Below, piece after piece: positions 7,680-14,013 of a DNA stretch of 16,187 nucleotides. Location of the stretch: positions 1-16,187 of the forward strand of contig JAEYHP010000002.1 in NCBI GenBank assembly GCA_023409435.1. Reading direction: 5' to 3'. The position numbers were made by a program, and so were the translations under genes. The first letter of the stretch is position 1. Each line of letters starts with the position of its first letter. The notes below the pieces were generated by a model. It was not told where the DNA came from and made no database searches. It saw only the letters and a list, made by a program, of their open reading frames with translations. The DNA is from Bacillota bacterium (lineage in GTDB: Bacteria > Bacillota > Clostridia > Christensenellales > CAG-138).

Positions 7680-8612
7680 CTACCGCCAGCCCTGATAGCT
7701 GAGTATTTTCTGATCCTTAAATCTTCTTTCAAAATACTCGTTGTCCCGCCGCCATTGTAGGGGGGATACGCCCATGAATTCCTTAAAGTGCCTGTTGAAG
7801 GAGGAAAGCGTTATAAACCCGCATTCCGCAGCGATCTCCTTGAGCGGTTCCAATGTGGAGCACATCAGCTTGCACGCCATTTCCACGCGGATGAGGTTGA
7901 TATAGGAGTTTGGAGGAATATGCATGACTGCCTGAAACAGCCTGCGAAAATGCGTCTCGCTGATGTGGCAGGCCTGCGCGAGTTCACAAATTTGGATTTT
8001 TTCCGCGTAATGCTTCATTACATAGTCGAGCGCGCCGATGATGGCGGCGTTGCGCTGCGCGGTAAACGCATAGCGCTTATCCTTGCCCGCGTGCAGGCGG
8101 GAAATATGGATGATCAGCGCGAGCAGCATGCCGTACGCGCTTTCCAAATGCAGCTCCTTTTGGCTGCGGAATTCATCCATGATATTGATAATGAGGGAAG
8201 AAAGCATGGGGTCTTCGCTTTGCGCCAAAAACACCGCGTCGCCAAACGCCTGCAGCGCGATCTGCTCCACCAGGTCCGGTTCCTCCGGAAACGCTTTATA
8301 TAAAACCGCGTAGACGTCCACGAACAGGTATTCCCACCGGCTTTTTGTGCCCGGCACGCAGCGCGTGTTGTGCGGGAAATTGGGGGGGATGATGGAAAAC
8401 ATGCCGCCCGAAAACGGGCGCGCGTCTTCCCCCAGTTCCAGGTCGCCCGCCCCGTCGTAGCAGTACCCAATCTCCAGATAGTTGTGGAAATGCAGGTCAT
8501 CGATTCCCAGCCCGTATTCGCGGATCCAGCCGCTGCCTAAGAGCGGCAGGGCGGGGGAGTTCGGGGGCATCTCGTAATAGCGATATTGAATGCCGCGCTG
8601 TCTTTTGTTCAC
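7680..8612 (-). CDS. AraC-family transcriptional regulator of the sugar locus
   Basis: The GTG start at 8612 is chosen because GGAGG (8624-8620) lies 7 nt upstream; an in-frame ATG at 8648 has no ribosome site. The 310-residue product has an N-terminal cupin-type sugar-sensing domain (around 15-130) with LHFHNYLEIGYCYDG, a metal/ligand-cupin-like pattern, and IIPPNFPHNTRC. The C-terminal part carries two helix-turn-helix units: ICELAQACHISETHFRRLF and IAAECGFITLSSFNRHFKE, followed by GVSPLQWRR, the classical AraC/XylS ending. It is on the same strand and directly upstream of the binding-protein gene, so it probably activates the import and lacZ genes in response to the sugar. No terminator separates it from them, so some read-through is possible. 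The inducer cannot be told from sequence. Confidence 0.92.
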   Translation of the reverse strand: MNKRQRGIQYRYYEMPPNSPALPLLGSGWIREYGLGIDDLHFHNYLEIGYCYDGAGDLELGEDARPFSGGMFSIIPPNFPHNTRCVPGTKSRWEYLFVDVYAVLYKAFPEEPDLVEQIALQAFGDAVFLAQSEDPMLSSLIINIMDEFRSQKELHLESAYGMLLALIIHISRLHAGKDKRYAFTAQRNAAIIGALDYVMKHYAEKIQICELAQACHISETHFRRLFQAVMHIPPNSYINLIRVEMACKLMCSTLEPLKEIAAECGFITLSSFNRHFKEFMGVSPLQWRRDNEYFERRFKDQKILSYQGWR

Positions 8613-8619
8613 GGGTTCC

Positions 8620-8624
8620 CCTCC
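8620..8624 (-). promoter_or_regulatory. Ribosome binding site deciding the GTG start of the AraC gene
   Basis: GGAGG on the - strand is followed by 7 nt (GGAACCC) and GTG at 8612-8610. The upstream ATG at 8648 is preceded by CTTCTTCTTGA, which has no match to the 16S tail. Confidence 0.75.
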
Positions 8625-8689
8625 GGCTTGATAGGATTGCGCTTTCATTCAAGAAGAAGTGACAACTATTTTACTTCCATATATGAGTA

Positions 8690-8718
8690 ATTATATAGTT
8701 TTTATAGCATGTTTAGAA
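8690..8718 (-). promoter_or_regulatory. Promoter of the AraC-family regulator gene
   Basis: On the - strand TTCTAA (8718-8713) and TATAAT (8695-8690) are separated by 17 nt. Transcription would begin near 8683, giving a leader of about 70 nt before the GTG at 8612. The surrounding 8650-8760 is very AT-rich, unlike the flanking coding DNA. Confidence 0.6.
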
Positions 8719-8768
8719 GTATATAAAAGGAATAATATTGCAGTATGATTGGCTTTTTCGACCAACAA

Positions 8769-8791
8769 AAGAGCGGGCAATGCCCGCTCTT
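8769..8791 (-). terminator. Hairpin A1 with - strand T-run
   Basis: A 10-bp perfect stem (AAGAGCGGGC with GCCCGCTCTT) closes a 3-nt loop. Read on the - strand it is followed by TTTTGTT, so it can end transcripts coming from the oxidoreductase operon. Confidence 0.6.
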
Positions 8792-8794
8792 CAG

Positions 8795-8827
8795 CCGTCG
8801 ATAAAGTCCGCAGGACTTTATCGACGG
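8795..8827. repeat. Hairpin A2, 15-bp perfect stem
   Basis: CCGTCGATAAAGTCC (8795-8809) pairs without mismatch with 8813-8827 around the loop GCA. No T-run follows, so it is not a terminator. Confidence 0.8.
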
Positions 8828-8841
8828 GTTTCCTGTGGGTT

Positions 8842-8869
8842 AAAATGCCGCTAGTGGCGGCATTTTTTT
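8842..8869. terminator. Hairpin A3, terminator-like on both strands
   Basis: AAAATGCCGC (8842-8851) pairs with GCGGCATTTT (8857-8866) around a 5-nt loop. Seven T follow the + strand arm (8863-8869), and the A-rich left arm gives TTTT on the - strand. Confidence 0.65.
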
Positions 8870-8871
8870 CG

Positions 8872-8900
8872 CCGATTTGACGCACATGTCGTCAAATCGG
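8872..8900. repeat. Hairpin A4 with CGCACATGTCG apex
   Basis: CCGATTTGACG (8872-8882) pairs with CGTCAAATCGG (8890-8900) around CACATGT. The apical CGCACATGTCG (8881-8891) matches 10 of 11 bases of the apex of a hairpin at 12674-12704 whose stem sequence is otherwise different. Confidence 0.75.
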
Positions 8901-8907
8901 ATTGAAA

Positions 8908-8931
8908 GTGGGGGATTTGCGAATCCCCCAC
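8908..8931. repeat. Hairpin A5, 10-bp perfect stem
   Basis: GTGGGGGATT (8908-8917) pairs with AATCCCCCAC (8922-8931) around TGCG. Its right arm is part of ATCCCCCACACCCC (8923-8936), which has a 12-of-14 match at 12733-12746. Confidence 0.75.
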
Positions 8932-8949
8932 ACCCCTTAGAAGGATAAG

Positions 8950-8981
8950 CAGAGAGCGGGCTATGCCCGCTCTCTGTTTTT
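8950..8981 (+). terminator. Hairpin A6, terminator next to the korB stop codon
   Basis: CAGAGAGCGGGC (8950-8961) pairs with GCCCGCTCTCTG (8965-8976) around TAT, followed by five T on the + strand. It lies 11 nt past the stop of the - strand oxidoreductase beta gene, where it can act as a 3' end stem-loop although that strand has no T-run after it. Confidence 0.7.
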
Positions 8982-8992
8982 AATGTATAGGC

Positions 8993-9844
8993 TTACACAA
9001 ACTCCCGCATCAGGTCCCGGATCACCGCGGGGTCGGTGGGGTGGTCCACAAGCGGCGCGCCGTCCTTTAATATGGCGTTCTTTTCATGGAACGTCTGACC
9101 GGGCTTATGGTACAGCACGCCAAGCGGGATTTTATCGCCGAATTCCATGGCCTTTTCCATGGCGGCAAGCTTGCTGGAAGGGTCATAACCCTCCCCCAGT
9201 TCGTAGATGCGTTGGTTGTACCATGCGTAGGTGTTCACCTTGTTGAAGCTTACGCAGGGCTGGAGGATATCCACCAGCGCGTAGCCCTTGTAGGAAATGG
9301 CCTGCTTCATGATGGAAACGAGGTGCTCCTTGCGGCCGCTGAACGCCCGCGCCACAAAGCCCGCGCCTGCCGCGATAGCCACAAGCGCCGGGCTAAACGG
9401 CGTGTTGGCGGAGCCTTCCGGCTGTACGGGCGTAATTTGCCCTTCCAGCGTAGTGGGGGAGGCCTGCCCCTTGGTGAGGCCGTATATCTGGTTATCGTGC
9501 ACAAAATGGGTGATGTCCACGTTGCGCCGGATGTTGTGCAAAAAGTGGTTGCCGCCCTCGCCGTAGGAATCCCCGTCCCCGGTATCCACGATCACCGTTA
9601 AGCTCTCGTTGGCGATCTTCGCGGCAATCGCGGCGGGAAGCGAGCGCCCGTGCAGCCCGCAGAACGCGTTGGCGCTGATGTACTGCGGCGTTTTTGCCGC
9701 CTGGCCGATGCCCGCCGCCATCAGGACCTCATGCGGGGATTTGCCCAACTCGGTGAGGGCTGTTTTCAGGCAGTCCAATATCGCAAAATTGCCGCAGCCC
9801 GGGCACCATGCCGTTTCACAGGTTTGAAATACGCTTGCGTTCAT
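8993..9844 (-). CDS. 2-oxoacid:ferredoxin oxidoreductase, beta subunit
   Basis: The 283-residue protein is the thiamine-diphosphate subunit of a 2-oxoacid:ferredoxin oxidoreductase (KorB/PorB type, usual length about 280). It shows WCPGCGN (Cys14, Cys17) and QPC (Cys197), which in this family ligate a [4Fe-4S] cluster, and the TPP/Mg motif GDGD (89-92) with the distal Asn118 in HDNQIYGLTKGQASPT. The complex oxidatively decarboxylates a 2-oxoacid with CoA to an acyl-CoA, CO2 and reduced ferredoxin in the cytoplasm. Its ATG overlaps the stop of the alpha gene by 4 nt (ATGA, 9841-9844), so the two are coupled. No separate ferredoxin-like delta subunit is present nearby. Pyruvate, 2-oxoglutarate or branched-chain oxoacid use cannot be decided from sequence. 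Confidence 0.93.
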   Translation of the reverse strand: MNASVFQTCETAWCPGCGNFAILDCLKTALTELGKSPHEVLMAAGIGQAAKTPQYISANAFCGLHGRSLPAAIAAKIANESLTVIVDTGDGDSYGEGGNHFLHNIRRNVDITHFVHDNQIYGLTKGQASPTTLEGQITPVQPEGSANTPFSPALVAIAAGAGFVARAFSGRKEHLVSIMKQAISYKGYALVDILQPCVSFNKVNTYAWYNQRIYELGEGYDPSSKLAAMEKAMEFGDKIPLGVLYHKPGQTFHEKNAILKDGAPLVDHPTDPAVIRDLMREFV

Positions 9845-11511
9845 TGTTTACCCTCCTGTAACACCCGTTCTGCGATCTCTTCTGCGCTGATCTGCCGCCC
9901 GTCATACTTTAAGACGCTTCCCGTGCAGGCGACGCCTGTAAACTCGCGGATTAACCCCGCAAGCTGCCCGGTTGCATTCTGCTCCACGTTGATGATGCTT
10001 TTTGCTTGTGCGCTCTTTTCTTTGAGAAGCTTTTGCGGCAGCGGGTATACGTCCCCGAACACCAACGCGGCGTAGCCGCCGCCGTGGTTCGCGTTGAGCA
10101 GCGTTACGGCCTCCATTATGGGGCCGTAAGTGGAACCCCAGCCGACCAACAGCGTGGAGAATTCTTCGTTTCCGATGAATTCCGGCTCCTGAAGTTCCTC
10201 CATGAGCTTTTCGAGCTTCTTAAAGCGTTTATCCGCCATTCTCACGCGCACTTGAGCCGATTCCGTGATATGACCGTACTCGTCGTGCTCGTCGCTGTCG
10301 GCGGTGACAAGATGCTCGCTTTTGCCCGGAAGCATCCGTGGGGAAATGCCGTCCTCCGTATAGCGGTAGCGGAGGTATTCCTGCTGCCCCGCGTCGGATA
10401 CGCCGCAGGGGAGCACCTCGATGCCGTTTAAATCGTATGGCGCTATGGTGGCGGAAGCGTCGCCCAAGTACTGATCGCTCAGCAGAATGACGGGGATCTG
10501 GTATTTTTCCGCCAGGTTGAATGCGCGTATGGTCTGGTAGAACGAATCGGTATGGTTACGCAATGCGATCACCATGCGCGGGAATTCGCCCTGGGACGCG
10601 GAGATAACAAACTTGAGGTCGCTCTGCTCCGTGCGCGTGGGCAGCCCCGTCACAGGGCCGGGACGCTGGACGTCTACCACGACCAGCGGGATTTCCGCCA
10701 TACCGGAAAGGCCAAGCGCCTCTACCATCAGCGAAAAGCCGCCGCCGGAGGTGCCCGTCATGGCGCGCGCGCCCGCGAAGGAAGCGCCGATCGCCATGTT
10801 GATGGCGGCGATCTCATCCTCCGCCTGCTCTACCACTACCCCGGCCTTTACGCCCTTTTCGGCCAGGTATTCCATGATGGTGGTGGAAGGGGACATCGGG
10901 TAGGCGGAATAGAATTTTAAGCCCGCCGCCAAAGCGCCCAAAGAAAGCGCCCGGCTGCCGGTAATCAGCAGGCAGTCGTTACAGTGGCCGCCGAGGTGCT
11001 GATAGCGTTCCTCCACAAGCTCATGCCCTTTTTGCACCGCCTGCAGGTTGACTGCAAGGTATTTTTCCTTGATGGACTCGGCTAAAACCTCTTCAATGCC
11101 ATCGAGCGCTACGCCAAAGAGCCTGAGCGCCGCACCGATCGCCACGCTGCCCGCCGCGTTCGCGGCCCCAAGCGAGCGGGCGATTTCCGCCATGTTGATT
11201 TTGACGGCGCGGGGGTCGTCCACGTGAAGCGCCGCGTCGCAGAGTATGAAGCCGCCTTCTGTGAGCCCGTCCTTGTGCAGTGCTGCCGTTTCCTCATTGA
11301 ACGCGATGATACCGGTGAACTTGCCGCTGTGCCCGTAAATAGGCTCCGGCCCAAAGCGCACGGTGGTAAAGTTATGCCCGCCGCGCACGCGGGACATAAA
11401 ATCCCGCATGGTAAACACATGGTATCCGGAGCGTTTGAGCGCCTTTTCCAGCACGGCCGCCGCGGTGTCTATTCCCTGCCCGGCCGCTCCCCCGATTAAA
11501 AGATTGTACAT
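9841..11511 (-). CDS. 2-oxoacid:ferredoxin oxidoreductase, fused gamma-alpha subunit
   Basis: This 556-residue protein joins the gamma domain (about 1-175, with GGAAGQGIDTAA at 7-18 and SRVRGGHNFTTVRF) to the alpha pyrimidine-binding domain (about 180-400) and its C-terminal domain. The alpha part has FYSAYPMSPST (Tyr204-Pro205-Met-Ser-Pro208), at the place of the YPITP motif that contacts the 2-oxo group in archaeal and other enzymes, followed by EQAEDEIAAINMAIGASFAGAR and TGTSGGGFSLM. The arrangement matches two-subunit KorA/OorA-type enzymes, where gamma and alpha are one chain. The start has GGAGG 7 nt upstream (CGGAGGGCAAAGG before the ATG). It is the first gene of the operon and has its own promoter at 11564-11592. 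The motif variant is a deviation from the best-studied form; see findings. Confidence 0.93.
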   Translation of the reverse strand: MYNLLIGGAAGQGIDTAAAVLEKALKRSGYHVFTMRDFMSRVRGGHNFTTVRFGPEPIYGHSGKFTGIIAFNEETAALHKDGLTEGGFILCDAALHVDDPRAVKINMAEIARSLGAANAAGSVAIGAALRLFGVALDGIEEVLAESIKEKYLAVNLQAVQKGHELVEERYQHLGGHCNDCLLITGSRALSLGALAAGLKFYSAYPMSPSTTIMEYLAEKGVKAGVVVEQAEDEIAAINMAIGASFAGARAMTGTSGGGFSLMVEALGLSGMAEIPLVVVDVQRPGPVTGLPTRTEQSDLKFVISASQGEFPRMVIALRNHTDSFYQTIRAFNLAEKYQIPVILLSDQYLGDASATIAPYDLNGIEVLPCGVSDAGQQEYLRYRYTEDGISPRMLPGKSEHLVTADSDEHDEYGHITESAQVRVRMADKRFKKLEKLMEELQEPEFIGNEEFSTLLVGWGSTYGPIMEAVTLLNANHGGGYAALVFGDVYPLPQKLLKEKSAQAKSIINVEQNATGQLAGLIREFTGVACTGSVLKYDGRQISAEEIAERVLQEGKQ

Positions 11512-11563
11512 CCTTTGCCCTCCGATGTGTTGGAATTATGCCATGTGAATGTGTATTGGTATT

Positions 11564-11592
11564 ATTATAAACATATTTTTATGCTGAAACAA
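11564..11592 (-). promoter_or_regulatory. Promoter of the 2-oxoacid oxidoreductase operon
   Basis: On the - strand TTGTTT (11592-11587) and TATAAT (11569-11564) are 17 nt apart, a close sigma-A match. Transcription should begin near 11557, leaving a leader of about 45 nt before the ATG at 11511. Confidence 0.7.
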
Positions 11593-11615
11593 ATTGTTTG
11601 TATTGTTTTGAACAG

Positions 11616-11637
11616 GTATAACCGTATACTTGTATAC
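11616..11637. promoter_or_regulatory. Tandem 8-bp GTATA repeats between divergent promoters
   Basis: GTATA starts at 11616, 11624 and 11632, exactly 8 bases apart; the last two are palindromic GTATAC. CGTATACT and TGTATACA fit the general GntR-type operator pattern (GT-M-K-AC). It lies between the oxidoreductase and yitT promoters and could serve either. The binding protein is not in this window. Confidence 0.45.
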
Positions 11638-11681
11638 ATTGATGCTTTTCAAAGTTTTTGTTATACTTACGCATCCCGGCG

Positions 11682-11690
11682 TGATATAAT
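11682..11690 (+). promoter_or_regulatory. Extended -10 promoter of the YitT-family gene
   Basis: TGATATAAT (11682-11690) is a perfect extended -10 (TGnTATAAT). The hexamer 17 nt upstream (TATACT, 11662-11667) is a poor -35, which an extended -10 can tolerate. Transcription would start near 11697, giving a leader of about 25 nt. Confidence 0.7.
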
Positions 11691-11721
11691 CTACTCAAAC
11701 AGATATAAGAGGGTACGTGAA

Positions 11722-12567
11722 GTGCGCGCGAAAATAAAAGATTTCGTACTGATGAATGTCGGCACGCTGATGGTAGCGGTGGGCGTTTATTTTTTTAAGT
11801 TCCCCAACCATTTCTCAACCGGCGGGGTGAGCGGCCTTTCCATCATATTCGGAGAATTGAGCGGCGTGGTTACGCCCGGGCAGTTCGTGTTCCTCATCAA
11901 TGCGGCCCTTCTCATCATAGGCTTTCTGGTGCTCCAAAAGTCGTTCGGGCTAAAAACCATATATTGCAGCATACTGCTCTCGCTTGTGACGCGGGGGCTT
12001 GAAATCGTGCTTCCGCTGCCGAAACCCCTTACGGACCAGAAACTGCTGGAGCTTGTGTTTTCGGTTCTCCTTCCCGCAATCGGCTCGGCGATTTTATTCA
12101 ACGTGGGCGCAAGTACGGGCGGCACGGATATTCTCGCCATGATACTCAAAAAGAAGACCAACCTTGATATCGGGAAATCCCTTCTGTGCACGGATTTTTT
12201 AATTGCCATATCGGCAGGTCTGGTGTTCGGCATAGAAACCGGGCTGTTTTCGCTATTAGGCCTTGCGTTTAAGGCGGTGGCGGTGGATACCATGATTGAA
12301 AACCTGAACCTCAAAAAGAGCATGACGATCATCACCACCATGCCCCATGAGGTGTGCGACTATATCACGAAAAAGCTGCACCGTGGCGCGACATTCTGGC
12401 GCGCGCAGGGGGCGTATACCGATGAGGAGCGTTGGGTGGTGCTTGCGGCAATGGACCGCATGCAGGCCAGCCAGCTGCGTACTTACGTCAAATCTATCGA
12501 CGCGCATTCCTTTGTGGTGCTCAACAACACCAGCGAGATCATAGGGAAAGGATTTCGGACGGTATAG
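11722..12567 (+). CDS. YitT-family membrane protein with C-terminal DUF2179 domain
   Basis: The GTG start at 11722 is chosen because AAGAGGG (11707-11713) lies 8 nt upstream and the promoter is just before it; the reading frame stays open further upstream but crosses that promoter. The 281-residue product has about five membrane helices (GTLMVAVGVYFF; PGQFVFLINAALLIIGFLVL; LLPAIGSAILFNVGAS; DFLIAISAGLVFG; plus one near the start). The conserved STGGVSGLSII and GASTGGTDILA segments are typical of the family. The last 85 residues (MTIITTMPHEVCDYITKKLH to the end) are the cytoplasmic DUF2179 domain, with RGATFWRAQGAYT. The transported substrate of YitT proteins is not established. It is divergent from the oxidoreductase operon and has no partner gene on its own strand, so nothing here identifies its job. 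Confidence 0.9.
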   Translation: MRAKIKDFVLMNVGTLMVAVGVYFFKFPNHFSTGGVSGLSIIFGELSGVVTPGQFVFLINAALLIIGFLVLQKSFGLKTIYCSILLSLVTRGLEIVLPLPKPLTDQKLLELVFSVLLPAIGSAILFNVGASTGGTDILAMILKKKTNLDIGKSLLCTDFLIAISAGLVFGIETGLFSLLGLAFKAVAVDTMIENLNLKKSMTIITTMPHEVCDYITKKLHRGATFWRAQGAYTDEERWVVLAAMDRMQASQLRTYVKSIDAHSFVVLNNTSEIIGKGFRTV

Positions 12568-12605
12568 CGTCGAAAAATTGTCTTACGGCATTTTTTCCAG
12601 GATTA

Positions 12606-12746
12606 CAGGAATAACCTGTGCCTACGGCACGGGCGGTTGTTCCTGCAGGGAAAGCCTTGCGACGCAAGGCCTTCCGCCGCCACCGCGCATGTCGCTGGCG
12701 GCGGTTGGAAGCCTTCATGGGCTGCGGCCCCGATCCCCTATACCCC
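12606..12746. repeat. Hairpin-rich structured intergenic element, copy B
   Basis: Downstream of the YitT gene there is no coding sequence but several stem-loops. CAGGAATAACC (12606-12616) pairs with GGTTGTTCCTG (12635-12645), with a nested GTGCC-TAC-GGCAC hairpin (12618-12630). GCCTTGC (12654-12660) pairs with GCAAGGC (12664-12670) and is extended by GGAA/TTCC. CCGCCGCCA (12674-12682) pairs with TGGCGGCGG (12696-12704), with CGCGCATGTCG at the apex. Three sequence blocks match copy A (8769-8981) in order: TTCCTGYRGG, CGCRCATGTCG and ATCCCCYAYACCCC; the first and third are 93 bases apart in both copies. Bases 12568-12605 hold no feature I can name. Confidence 0.65.
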
Positions 12747-12766
12747 CCTGATAAGGGGTTGTGAGT

Positions 12767-12798
12767 AAGAAAAACGCCGCTAGCGCGGCGTTTTTCTT
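12767..12798. terminator. Bidirectional terminator between convergent YitT and MFS genes
   Basis: AAGAAAAACGCCGC (12767-12780) pairs perfectly with GCGGCGTTTTTCTT (12785-12798) around TAGC, a 14-bp stem with T-runs on both strands. It lies 13 nt past the MFS stop on the - strand and closes copy B on the + strand. Confidence 0.93.
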
Positions 12799-12811
12799 TG
12801 TTATTGTGGAG

Positions 12812-13978
12812 CTACTCTTTGTTCTCCCCAACGGAAAGTGGAGGTTTCCTTGATATGAGAAAGAAGAGGAGCGCCGCCGCTACAAGGAAGAAAGAAAACA
12901 GCAGGTACATGTTTGCGTACCCCGCCATAGAAACGAGCACCCCCGCGGCCACGGCGCCAAAGCCTATGCCGCCGTCGAACCCCGTAAAAAACGTCGCGTT
13001 GGCGGCGCCCCTGCGCTCCTTTGGCGCGCGGATGGTCGCCATGGTCTGTAAGCTCGATTGCACCGCGCTAAAGCCAATGCCGTAGAGCACCGCACAAATC
13101 AGGAAGAATGGCAGCGTATTCGCGCGGGAAAGTACAATCAGCGCGATCATGAGTACGGCAAGCCCCGGGTAAATGACGGGGGAAAACCCCAAGCGGTCGG
13201 TCAGCCTGCCGGATACCGGGCGGAAAAGCAGGAGGGAAACGGCATAAACCGTAAAGAACACGCCGATATTGAGTATACCCCTGTCGGCTGCGTAAAGCGA
13301 CAGAAAGCCGGTAATGGCGCCGTATGTGGCGCTGACGAAAAACATGACGGCGGACGGAGCGATGGACGACTTTTCATATGGAGCGGGGCGCGATGAAAGG
13401 GAAGGCGGCTCTTCCCGCTTCCCTTGGCGAAGGAAGAAAGAAACGGCCAGCGCCCCGGCCGCCAACGCGGCGGCGCAAAGAAGCACGCTCGGGATACCGC
13501 TTGTTCCGTACAGTGCAAGGCCAATCCCGGGGGAGAGTGCCATGGCGACGCTGCTGGAAAGGCTGAAATACCCCATCCCTTCCCCGAAACGCTGTTTCGG
13601 GATGATATCGGTGGCGATTGTGCTGGCGGCCGTGCTTGCAATGCCCCAGCCAAGGCCGTGCAGAAACCGGACCAGAATAAGTCCCCATACGCTCTGCGCC
13701 CACAAGAAGGCCAGCGGTATGAGCGTCATCAACAAAACCCCCGCAAGCAGGACCCACTTCCGGCCCAGCTTATCTAAAATCAAACCGGAGACCGGGCGAA
13801 TAAGCAGGGAAGAGACCGTTACCGCCCCCGTGACCCAACCGAGAATGGAATCGGCCCCGCCTAAGCTTCTTGCGTACAGCGGCAGGGTGGGCAGCAGCAG
13901 CTGAAACCCGCAGAACAGAAGCAGGTTTACTCCTGTCATCAAAATAAACGATTTTGTCCAGAGTGGTTGTTTTTCCAT
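12812..13978 (-). CDS. Major facilitator superfamily transporter, probable drug efflux
   Basis: The 388-residue product is of normal length for a 12-helix MFS transporter. The cytoplasmic loop 2-3 motif A reads GLILDKLGRK (65-74, preceded by RPVS), and a second copy RPVSGRLTDRLG occurs in the C-terminal half, as expected from the internal duplication of the fold. The loop GMGYFSLSSSVAMALSPGIG matches motif C-type helix 5 of antiporters that export compounds (drug:H+ antiporter group). The cargo cannot be read from the sequence. The gene follows a MarR-type regulator by 35 nt on the same strand with no terminator between, so both share one transcript starting near 14481, and a substrate of this pump may be the regulator's effector. 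AAAGG sits about 9 nt before the ATG. Confidence 0.9.
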   Translation of the reverse strand: MEKQPLWTKSFILMTGVNLLLFCGFQLLLPTLPLYARSLGGADSILGWVTGAVTVSSLLIRPVSGLILDKLGRKWVLLAGVLLMTLIPLAFLWAQSVWGLILVRFLHGLGWGIASTAASTIATDIIPKQRFGEGMGYFSLSSSVAMALSPGIGLALYGTSGIPSVLLCAAALAAGALAVSFFLRQGKREEPPSLSSRPAPYEKSSIAPSAVMFFVSATYGAITGFLSLYAADRGILNIGVFFTVYAVSLLLFRPVSGRLTDRLGFSPVIYPGLAVLMIALIVLSRANTLPFFLICAVLYGIGFSAVQSSLQTMATIRAPKERRGAANATFFTGFDGGIGFGAVAAGVLVSMAGYANMYLLFSFFLVAAALLFFLISRKPPLSVGENKE

Positions 13979-14013
13979 GGAATACGCCTTTCTTCAAAAT
14001 ATCGTCATTCGTC

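Larger units (their letters stand above)
8769..8981. repeat. Array of six perfect hairpins (structured intergenic element, copy A)
   Basis: This gene-free stretch of 213 bases is built almost wholly of stem-loops: 8769-8791, 8795-8827, 8842-8866, 8872-8900, 8908-8931 and 8950-8976, with stems of 9-15 bp. The first and last hairpins share the stem AGAGCGGGC with 3-nt loops and have outward-pointing T-runs (TTTT on the - strand after the first, TTTTT on the + strand after the last). It lies between the end of the 2-oxoacid oxidoreductase operon and the AraC promoter. Linker and loop sequences reappear in the same order in 12606-12798. It could be a palindromic genome repeat, a structured 3' region of the oxidoreductase mRNA, or a structured RNA. 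No protein function is supported. Confidence 0.75.

Noticed and set aside
8691..8885. Open frame of 64 codons on the - strand covering part of the hairpin array
   Set aside because: It runs through four perfect palindromes and the AraC promoter, has no ribosome site, and its peptide has no recognisable domain.
8769..8981. CRISPR array
   Set aside because: The repeated units are inverted, of different sequence and irregular in length; there are no identical direct repeats with uniform spacers and no cas genes.
11515..11721. Longer N-terminus for the YitT-family protein starting at 11515
   Set aside because: The extra 69 codons cross two promoters and the GTATA repeats and give no membrane-protein pattern; GTG at 11722 has a good ribosome site.
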